Part shown: in pieces, positions 1 through 4,721 of the stretch
How positions within the stretch are numbered: the first letter of the stretch is position 1
How the letters are laid out: each line of letters begins with the position of its first letter
From: an uncultured Elioraea sp.
GTDB lineage: Bacteria; Pseudomonadota; Alphaproteobacteria; Acetobacterales; Acetobacteraceae
Direction of reading: 5' to 3'
Assembly: GCA_937995555.1 (NCBI GenBank)
Contig: CALKJX010000083.1
Coordinates: forward strand, 1-8,652
Length of the DNA: 8,652 nucleotides
The notes under the pieces: generated by a model
Seen by the model: only the letters and a program-made list of their open reading frames with translations
Databases searched by the model: none
Told to the model about the DNA's origin: nothing
Program-made: the position numbers and the translations under genes

Positions 1-175
1 GCTCCGCCGCCTGAGCCGCCTGGCGGTGCTCGTACCACTGCCAGCCGCGCCAGCCCGCCACGCCGAGGATGATCCCGCCGGCCACCACCAGAACAATCCA
101 GCCGTAGCGGTCCCAGAGCTTCTTCGCGCGCTCCTTGCGGAGGTCTTCCTCGATCTCGTCGAAGATGTCGGCCAA
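1..175 (-). CDS. TPR/YfgM-like inner-membrane protein, N-terminus (partial)
   Basis: Only the first 58 residues are in the window; the gene runs off the left edge. The start is taken as TTG at 175-173 because an AGGGGA ribosome binding site lies 6 nt upstream and no in-frame ATG exists nearby. The protein begins MADIFDEIEEDLRKERAKK, an acidic then basic cytoplasmic segment. A hydrophobic stretch at about residues 26-43 (WIVLVVAGGIILGVAGW) follows, then a Trp-rich, Gln/Ala-rich segment. This layout matches alphaproteobacterial tetratricopeptide-like proteins related to YfgM, single-pass proteins with a periplasmic TPR domain linked to the Sec translocon and envelope assembly. In relatives, bamB and der often follow; that region is outside the window. 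The family call rests on the N-terminal pattern alone, because the TPR part is not visible. It is divergent from the lipoprotein gene. Confidence 0.7.
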   Translation of the reverse strand, partial: MADIFDEIEEDLRKERAKKLWDRYGWIVLVVAGGIILGVAGWRGWQWYEHRQAAQAAE

Positions 176-300
176 ATCGCTGTCCCCTGGCCCGACCGCG
201 TATCGGCGTCGGCGGCCATCATGTGCAACCGCGCCCGCCTCTTTGCCCTGGCGCGCGGCGCGGGAACATATCCATCGCGGCTGATGGGCGCAAATCGCGG

Positions 301-312
301 CCGGTTAACCGG
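301..312. promoter_or_regulatory. 12-bp perfect palindrome upstream of lipoprotein gene
   Basis: CCGGTTAACCGG is a perfect palindrome 32 nt before the lipoprotein start, in the 169-bp divergent intergenic region (176-344). It could be a dimeric regulator site, but a single 12-bp palindrome can occur by chance. No convincing -35/-10 pair was found beside it. The rest of the intergenic region shows nothing recognisable beyond the ribosome binding sites of the two flanking genes. Confidence 0.25.
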
Positions 313-344
313 ACCTCAACGCGACGTGGCCTGGAATGGCGCCC

Positions 345-701
345 ATGCGCGCGCGTCTCCTCCTGCTGGTCCTGCTGGCCGGCGCCGGCTGCGGGTCCGA
401 GATCCAGGGCACCCCGGTCTCGCTGATCGCGGCCGGCACCGTGGTGACGTCCTATGCCGTGCTGCAGCGCAGCCCGATCGACGCGATCTATTCGCTGGTC
501 GTGGGGAAGGACTGCTCGTCGCTTCACCTGGAGCGCCGCGGCGAGTACTGCCGCACGCGCGAGGTCGTGACCGCGCCCGCCTTCTGCACCCGCAGCCTCG
601 CCACGGTGGATTGCTGGACCGAGACCGCCCCCTATGGCCCGCAGCGCCCGGTCGCCGACACGCCGGCGCCGCGCGAACGCGAGTCTGTGCGGTGGTGGTA
701 G
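345..701 (+). CDS. Small predicted lipoprotein of unknown function
   Basis: The product is 118 residues from the ATG at 345. That start is preferred over the in-frame ATG at 336 because a GGA (333-335) sits 9 nt upstream of it. The N-terminus MRARLLLLVLLAGAGC is a lipoprotein signal: two Arg, a Leu-rich core and Cys16. The residues before the Cys (G-A-G) are acceptable, but -3 is not the usual Leu. The mature part holds SPIDAIYSLVVGKDCSS, then Cys residues in EYCRT, AFCTR and DCWTE, so disulfides are possible after export. The C-terminus is Pro/Arg-rich and probably disordered. I do not recognise a characterised family; it looks like a conserved small envelope lipoprotein of alphaproteobacteria. 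The stop is 3 nt from the convergent stop of the next gene. Confidence 0.7.
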   Translation: MRARLLLLVLLAGAGCGSEIQGTPVSLIAAGTVVTSYAVLQRSPIDAIYSLVVGKDCSSLHLERRGEYCRTREVVTAPAFCTRSLATVDCWTETAPYGPQRPVADTPAPRERESVRWW

Positions 702-704
702 CGG

Positions 705-1820
705 CTACCGGCGACCGTCCAGCCGGGCGGCGCGGTTCGGCCGCCTGAGCCGCACGGGCCGCGGCGGCGGGAAGCTCTCGTTCTCGGGCAGCACTGTCTC
801 GCCTTTCGCGCGCGAGAGCTGGCAGACCGACCGGACGCGCCGCAGCACCGACGGACGCGATGGCGGGTCCGCCATCGGCTGCTCGGCGTACCAGTCGAAC
901 CAGGGGAGACCGGCGCGGGTGTAGTCGGCGGCGCTGGGCGGCACGGTGGGCGGCGCCTCGCCCGTGATCCCGCGCCAGACCTCGCTGTTGGCGAGATGGA
1001 CGAAGCAGCGCGCGCGGGCGGAGAGTTCCCAGTTGGAGCGGCGTTCGCGCGCCCGCTCGATCTCCTGGCGGATCGATCCGCCAGGGGCAAGACCCATGGC
1101 AAGGGCACCCCGGCCACTGGGGCGGCGGCACTCACGGGTTATTGTCTCGGAGAGGTGGAGACGACAGAAGGAAAAAAAATCCGCCTCCTCGCGCCGCAGC
1201 CACTCCGCCATTTGCCGCTGAATCTCCGCCATGCGCCGCTCCCGCTCCGCCTGGCGCCGCTGTTCCTCCGCCATGCGCCGCTGCCACACCTGGCCCTTCA
1301 GCGGATGGGCGAGCAGCTGCACCCCGCCCCACCAGGCCTCCCCGGTGATCTGCTCCTCGACCGTATAGCCGCAGCCGAGCGGCATGGCGACGAACTGGCG
1401 CACGGTCCCGTCGTCGGTCTTGAACCCGTCAAGCCAGGGCTGGGACGGCACTTCGACGTAGTCCTGATTGCCGAAATCCGGCTCGTTGCGCCAGGCCGCC
1501 CCGGTCACCGCGTTGATCTTGCCGGCTCCGACCTTCAGAAGGAACGGATAGCCGGCGGGCGAGGAGAAGCGCAGCCAGCACGCCTCCGCCTGCCACATCG
1601 GCATGACCATGCCGCCGCGCCGGAGCCAGTGGGTCGGCACGCGTTCGGGATCGAGCTCATCGACCCCGCGCAGCGGAAAACGGCCGAGCCCGGGCGGCAG
1701 GTGGTGGTGCTGCCCATCATCGGGCACGCGCAGGGTGCGCTGGAATTCGATCTGCAGCACGGCGTCCGGGTGGATCTCCGGGAAGGCGAACTCCAGCCGG
1801 TTGTCGGGAAGCAGGTCCAT
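705..1820 (-). CDS. Conserved protein of unknown function, second gene of XRE operon
   Basis: The product is 371 residues. ATG at 1820 has a strong AGGAG 7 nt upstream. Three parts are visible. Residues 1 to about 172 are a globular region without TM segments, containing FPEIHPDAVL, LPPGLGRFPLR, GAGKINAVTGAAW, QPWLDGF, RQFVAMPLGCGYTVEEQITGEA and WGGVQLLAHPLK. Residues 179-206 are four consecutive heptads of the QRRMAEE type, a charged helix or coiled coil. After a Phe/Arg linker, residues 242-345 form a second region with MGLAPGGSIRQEI, CFVHLANSEVWRGITGEAPP, ADYTRAGLPWFDWY and KGETVLPEN. The tail is basic and Pro/Arg-rich. I recall similar uncharacterised proteins carrying these motifs, but no function; no catalytic signature is evident. 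It follows the XRE gene by 26 nt, so it is very likely cotranscribed. An effector or partner of that regulator is an inference only. Confidence 0.85.
   Translation of the reverse strand: MDLLPDNRLEFAFPEIHPDAVLQIEFQRTLRVPDDGQHHHLPPGLGRFPLRGVDELDPERVPTHWLRRGGMVMPMWQAEACWLRFSSPAGYPFLLKVGAGKINAVTGAAWRNEPDFGNQDYVEVPSQPWLDGFKTDDGTVRQFVAMPLGCGYTVEEQITGEAWWGGVQLLAHPLKGQVWQRRMAEEQRRQAERERRMAEIQRQMAEWLRREEADFFSFCRLHLSETITRECRRPSGRGALAMGLAPGGSIRQEIERARERRSNWELSARARCFVHLANSEVWRGITGEAPPTVPPSAADYTRAGLPWFDWYAEQPMADPPSRPSVLRRVRSVCQLSRAKGETVLPENESFPPPRPVRLRRPNRAARLDGRR
1064..1085. repeat. 22-bp perfect palindrome inside the unknown-function gene
   Basis: The sequence is CCTGGCGGATC followed directly by its exact reverse complement, with no spacer. 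It lies in codons for the APGGSIRQE segment of the 371-aa protein, about residues 246-253. It may follow from codon choice around GGATCGATCC, or it may be a protein-binding or cruciform site. Confidence 0.6.
1172..1179. other. A8/T8 homopolymer tract in the coding sequence
   Basis: Eight consecutive A on the plus strand read as T8 in the gene (codons for Asp214-Phe-Phe-Ser). It sits just after the coiled-coil heptads and before the MGLAPGG domain. In a GC-rich genome such a run stands out and is a likely site of polymerase or ribosome slippage. As read here, the frame is open across it, so the gene is intact. Confidence 0.55.
1203..1286. repeat. Four 21-nt tandem repeats encoding heptads
   Basis: Copies of CTCCGCCATGCGCCGCT begin at 1224 and 1266 (identical over 17 nt). 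Degenerate copies begin at 1203 (CTCCGCCATTTGCCGCT) and 1245 (CTCCGCCTGGCGCCGCT). The period is exactly 21 nt, so each unit codes for seven residues: QRRMAEE, QRRQAER, ERRMAEI and QRQMAEW. This is a coding minisatellite that could change length in seven-residue steps without breaking the frame. Confidence 0.8.
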
Positions 1821-1846
1821 GATCGATCTCCTGTCTCAGTGTCGGG

Positions 1847-2212
1847 TCACCACTCGCCGTCGCGGATGCGGCGGACGGCGCGGCGGAGTTCGGGCTCGGG
1901 CATCGCGCGCAGCATGCGCACGGCCTCGACCAGTTCGGGCCGCTCGATCAGGCTCTGCGCGACATCTGCTGCGAGCCGGCCGGCGAGCGGCAGCAGCGTC
2001 TCCGGATCGAGGCCGAGCTCGGTGCAGGCGCGGCGCAGGAACGCCTCCGTGGGCCGCTCCTGGCCGCGCTCGACCAGCGAGAGATAGGTTGCCGAGACGC
2101 CCAGCCGCCCGGCTACCGCGCGGAGCGAGAACCCGCGCGGGTCCTGCTTCGCCCGCTCCTGGCGCGCCTCGCGCAGCGTTCTGCCGATCCGGTCCTGGCG
2201 CTCGACGACCAC
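1847..2212 (-). CDS. XRE-family helix-turn-helix transcriptional regulator
   Basis: The product is 121 residues from a GTG at 2212; no ATG is available nearby. A weak AGG lies 4 nt upstream. An in-frame GTG at 2278 would place the operator-like palindrome inside the gene and lacks a binding site, so it is less likely. Residues 9-74 form a lambda-repressor/XRE fold: RIGRTLREARQER (helix 1), FSLRAVAGRLGVSATYLSLVERG (HTH, about 28-50), then TEAFLRRACTELGLDPETLL. Residues 75-121 are an all-helical extension, LAGRLAADVAQSLIERPELV, ending in RRIRDGEW. That extension recurs in a subset of XRE regulators as I recall it, and may serve dimerisation or partner binding. The gene is first in a minus-strand pair with the 371-aa protein. 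A perfect inverted repeat 17 nt upstream suggests autoregulation. Confidence 0.85.
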   Translation of the reverse strand: MVVERQDRIGRTLREARQERAKQDPRGFSLRAVAGRLGVSATYLSLVERGQERPTEAFLRRACTELGLDPETLLPLAGRLAADVAQSLIERPELVEAVRMLRAMPEPELRRAVRRIRDGEW

Positions 2213-2229
2213 AGGACCTGAAGTAGTAG

Positions 2230-2248
2230 CTTGACGCCGTTCGTCAAG
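2230..2248. promoter_or_regulatory. Operator-like inverted repeat with divergent -35 hexamers
   Basis: CTTGACG-CCGTT-CGTCAAG has perfect 7-bp arms and a 5-nt spacer. It lies 17 nt before the GTG of the XRE gene, in the 130-bp region shared with the divergent dehydrogenase gene. Each arm holds TTGACG, a 5/6 match to the -35 consensus: 2231-2236 on plus, 2247-2242 on minus. Candidate -10 elements are weak: ACTTTA at 2254-2259 on plus and TACTTC at 2225-2220 on minus. The geometry suits a dimeric HTH repressor covering both promoters; that role is inferred. Confidence 0.55.
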
Positions 2249-2259
2249 TGGTGACTTTA

Positions 2260-2274
2260 CAGACGCTCTGTCTG
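2260..2274. promoter_or_regulatory. Second, shorter inverted repeat in the divergent region
   Basis: CAGAC-GCTCT-GTCTG has 5-bp arms and a 5-nt spacer, the same spacer length as the main operator-like repeat. It lies 11 nt beyond that repeat toward the dehydrogenase gene and overlaps a 9-bp palindrome TGTC-T-GACA (2269-2277). Its arm sequence differs from the main repeat, so it may be a separate site or chance. Confidence 0.25.
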
Positions 2275-2342
2275 ACACCGACGTGACGGAACGCGTCGCA
2301 TCGACTACCCATGCAGCGACACCATCCAAGGGACGGGAACGC

Positions 2343-3089
2343 ATGAACCGGATCGATCTCGACGGCCGCGTGGCGGTGGTCACAGGCGGCGCGCAGGGCA
2401 TCGGCCGCGCCATTGCCGAGCGCTTGGCGCTGAGCGGCGCGCGGGTCGAGATCTGGGATCTCGACGGGGCGATGGCTGCCTCGACCGCGGCCGCGATCGG
2501 CGAGGCCGCCCGGCCGCGCGCGGTGGACGTGGCCGACCTCGATGCGGTCGAGGCCGCCGCCGCCGCCTGCGAGGCCGAGACCGGGCCGTGCGACATCCTC
2601 GTCACCTCGGCCGGCATCGCCGGGCCGAACGCCAGGACCTGGGAGTATCCCCTCTCCGAATGGCACCGCATCATGCGCGTCAACGTGGACGGCACCATGC
2701 ATTGCTGCCGCGCCCTGCTGCCCGGCATGGTCGCGCGCAACTACGGCCGCGTCGTGCTGATCGCCTCGATCGCGGGCAAGGAGGGCAATCCGAACGCGGC
2801 GGCCTATTCGGCCTCGAAGGCCGCGGTGATCACGCTGGCGAAGTCGCTCGGCAAGGAGTGCGCGAATCACGACATCGCCGTGAACGCGATCACGCCGGCG
2901 GCCGCACGCACACGCATCTTCGACCAGATGAGCCCGCAACACATCGAGTTCATGCTCTCCAAGATCCCGCGCGGCCGCTTCGTCGAGGTCGCGGAGATCG
3001 CCGCGATGGTGGCCTGGCTCGTCTCGGCCGAGAACAGCTTCACCACCGGAGCGGTGTTCGACCTCTCCGGCGGACGCGCGACGTACTGA
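2343..3089 (+). CDS. SDR-family NAD(P)-dependent oxidoreductase
   Basis: The product is 248 residues, the usual length for a classical short-chain dehydrogenase. ATG at 2343 is chosen because MNRIDLDGRVAVVTGG is the normal SDR start and AAGGGA lies 9 nt upstream; an earlier in-frame ATG at 2283 would add a non-family leader. The Rossmann motif TGGAQGIG is at 14-21. Asp39, at the end of the second strand (VEIWD), favours NAD(H). The catalytic set is Asn114 (RVNVDG), Ser142, Tyr155 and Lys159 (YSASK). Two motifs are atypical: NNAG is replaced by TSAG (88-91), and the usual PG motif reads ITPAAARTRIF. The C-terminus is FDLSGGRATY. It is a FabG-like cytosolic reductase or alcohol dehydrogenase; the substrate cannot be told. 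It is translationally close to the hydrolase that follows (4 nt gap) and probably acts in the same pathway. Confidence 0.9.
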   Translation: MNRIDLDGRVAVVTGGAQGIGRAIAERLALSGARVEIWDLDGAMAASTAAAIGEAARPRAVDVADLDAVEAAAAACEAETGPCDILVTSAGIAGPNARTWEYPLSEWHRIMRVNVDGTMHCCRALLPGMVARNYGRVVLIASIAGKEGNPNAAAYSASKAAVITLAKSLGKECANHDIAVNAITPAAARTRIFDQMSPQHIEFMLSKIPRGRFVEVAEIAAMVAWLVSAENSFTTGAVFDLSGGRATY

Positions 3090-3093
3090 CGCG

Positions 3094-3942
3094 ATGGCAC
3101 CGCCCTTCGCCCATGCCGGCGGTGTCGCGCCGCGCACGGTCGGCCGGCTCGAGCGCGGCGACTGCGCGATCCACTACGAGGTCACCGGCGAGGGGCCGCC
3201 GATCGTGTTCGCGCACGGGCTCGGCGGCAATCACCTGTCGTGGTGGCAGCAGGTGGCGGCGTTCTGCCCGCGCTACACCTGCGTCACCTTCAGCCATCGC
3301 GGCTTCTTTCCCTCGACCGCGCCGGCATCGGGCGTCGATCCCGCCGCCTATGCGGGCGATCTCGCGGCCCTGCTCGACCATCTGCGGCTTGAGCGCGTGC
3401 GCATCGTCGCGCAGTCGATGGGCGGCTGGACGGCACTGAACTTCGCCCTCGCCGCACCCGAGCGCGTGGCCGCGCTCGTGATGGCCGCGACCGCGGGACC
3501 GATCGACCTCGTGCGCGCGGATGCCTCGGGCGGCGCGCAGCTGGCTGCCTGGCGCGCGCGTGCCGGGGCGCGGGACGAGACGCTGGAGGCAGGCGTGCAT
3601 CCGGCGATGGGGGCGCGCGCGGCAGCCGAGCAGCCCGCGCTGCACTACCTCTACCGCGCGCTCGATGCGCTGAGTGCGGGGCTCGACAAGGACGCGTTGC
3701 GCAAGCGGCTGCACGCGGCGCGCGAGAAGCCGCCGGAGGTGCTGGCGTCCGTCACGACGCCGACGCTCTGGATCACCGGCGAGGAGGACGTGGTGTTCCC
3801 GTCCTTCATCGCACCGGGGCTCGCGGCGCGGATGCCGAACGGGCGGCATGTCTCGGTGCCGCGTGCGGGGCACTCCGCCTATTTCGAGCGCGCGAGCGTG
3901 TTCAACGACGCGGTCGGCGCGTTCCTCGCGGAGGCGGGGTGA
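3094..3942 (+). CDS. Alpha/beta-fold hydrolase
   Basis: The product is 282 residues. ATG at 3094 lies 4 nt after the dehydrogenase stop with no clear ribosome binding site, which suggests translational coupling. The alpha/beta hydrolase layout is complete: oxyanion motif HGLGG (41-45), strand motif SHRGFFPS (67-74), nucleophile elbow AQSMGG with Ser108, acid Asp232 in TGEEDVVFP, and His260 in RAGHSAYFE. A helical cap lies between, at about 138-215. There is no signal peptide, so it is likely cytosolic. It resembles enol-lactonase, ester or C-C bond hydrolases of the 3-oxoadipate enol-lactonase type, but the substrate is not resolved. The pairing with an SDR suggests sequential oxidation or reduction and hydrolysis of one metabolite. 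The stop is 1 nt from the convergent GST-like gene. Confidence 0.88.
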   Translation: MAPPFAHAGGVAPRTVGRLERGDCAIHYEVTGEGPPIVFAHGLGGNHLSWWQQVAAFCPRYTCVTFSHRGFFPSTAPASGVDPAAYAGDLAALLDHLRLERVRIVAQSMGGWTALNFALAAPERVAALVMAATAGPIDLVRADASGGAQLAAWRARAGARDETLEAGVHPAMGARAAAEQPALHYLYRALDALSAGLDKDALRKRLHAAREKPPEVLASVTTPTLWITGEEDVVFPSFIAPGLAARMPNGRHVSVPRAGHSAYFERASVFNDAVGAFLAEAG

Positions 3943-3943
3943 G

Positions 3944-4600
3944 TCAAGCCGGTTCGCGCTCCCGCTCGGCCATCATGCGCTTGAACGCGGGCCTGTCGTG
4001 GCAGGCGGCAAGCCAGGCCTTCACGGCCGGTGCCGCGGCGAACAGTTCCGGTGCCGGCATCGCGTAGCGCACCACCTCGGCGACATTGATGTCTGCCACC
4101 GTGAAGCGCCCGCCGACCACGAAACCGTTCGCCGCGAGATGCCGGTCGAGCACCGCGAAGGGTCCGTGCAGCGCCGCGATCGCGGCCTCCGCCACCGCCG
4201 GGTCGCGCTCCGCGGGCGGCCTGCCGACGCGGTGATACAGGATCTGGATCGAGTGCGGCTCGACCTCGGTCGCGGCCCAGAGTGACCACATGCCCATCAG
4301 CCCGTCCTCGGCATGGCTCGCCGGTGCGAGCGGGCCGCCATGCTTGCGCGCGAGGTGGAGGTTGATCGCCAGCGACTCGTGCAGGATCAGCCCGTCATCG
4401 TCGATCGAGGGCACGTGCCCGTTCGGATTGATCGCCAGGAACGCGGGTGAGCGCGTGTTGAGCGGCGCGTCCGGGGCGTGCGGATCGCCCAGCCGGTAGG
4501 CCTGGATCACCGGCACGTGGCGGAACTCCAGGCCCATTTCATAGGCGAGCCAGATGTTGCGCGAAGCGCGTGAGCGATAGACGCCGTAGATCGTGAGCAT
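3944..4600 (-). CDS. Glutathione S-transferase family protein
   Basis: The product is 218 residues, typical for cytosolic GSTs. ATG at 4600 (MLTIYGVYRSRASRN) is preferred over an in-frame ATG at 4627, because the thioredoxin-like fold starts directly there and a G-rich AGGGGGG element lies upstream. The N-terminal domain (about 1-88) has the candidate active-site Ser/Arg region SRASRN (10-15), the cis-Pro motif NPNGHVP (58-64) and the glutathione-binding pair Glu75-Ser76 in LHESLAI. The C-terminal helical domain carries GGRFTVADINVAEV (163-176), the N-capping box with Asp170. It probably conjugates or isomerises substrates with glutathione, or acts as a glutathione-dependent reductase. It is divergent from the GGT-like gene (121-bp gap) and convergent with the hydrolase. 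Confidence 0.9.
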   Translation of the reverse strand: MLTIYGVYRSRASRNIWLAYEMGLEFRHVPVIQAYRLGDPHAPDAPLNTRSPAFLAINPNGHVPSIDDDGLILHESLAINLHLARKHGGPLAPASHAEDGLMGMWSLWAATEVEPHSIQILYHRVGRPPAERDPAVAEAAIAALHGPFAVLDRHLAANGFVVGGRFTVADINVAEVVRYAMPAPELFAAAPAVKAWLAACHDRPAFKRMMAEREREPA

Positions 4601-4626
4601 GCCGGCCGGGCCCCCCCTGGAGCGCA

Positions 4627-4655
4627 ACGATCGCCGTCGTGCGCGCGCGGGTCAA
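4627..4655 (-). promoter_or_regulatory. Possible promoter for the GST-like gene
   Basis: Read on the minus strand, TTGACC (4655-4650) is followed after 17 nt by GATCGT (4632-4627). The -35 matches the consensus at 5 of 6 positions; the -10 is poor. The position, 27 nt before the chosen ATG, is reasonable for a promoter. No good plus-strand promoter for the GGT-like gene was seen in the same gap. Confidence 0.25.
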
Positions 4656-4721
4656 GGGAGGCGGCCTTGCGGCGCCGTACCGGACGTGCAGGATGGTGCC
4701 GCACTGCACCGGAGCCATGCC

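Noticed and set aside
1086..1200. Splitting the 371-aa gene into two at the T8 tract as a frameshifted pseudogene.
   Set aside because: The frame is open from 1820 to 705 and both flanking domains are in the same frame, so an intact gene is the simpler reading.
316..2087. Long open frames opposite or out of frame with the lipoprotein, the unknown-function gene and the XRE gene (for example 316-1131 minus, 632-1135 minus, 996-2087 plus).
   Set aside because: They are Arg/Pro/Ala-rich with no family motifs and overlap genes with clear motifs and ribosome binding sites; typical shadows in GC-rich DNA.
2283..2342. A longer N-terminus for the dehydrogenase starting at ATG 2283.
   Set aside because: The extra 20 residues are unlike SDR starts and would cover the upstream region; ATG 2343 has a binding site and gives the standard N-terminus.
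2213..2740. A 297-aa version of the XRE protein starting at 2740.
   Set aside because: The extension is antisense to the dehydrogenase, runs through the operator-like palindrome and has no domain features.
4593..4721. An N-terminal extension of the GGT-like protein from ATG 4593.
   Set aside because: It overlaps the start of the GST-like gene, is Arg-rich and not signal-like, and lacks the good binding site found before GTG 4722.
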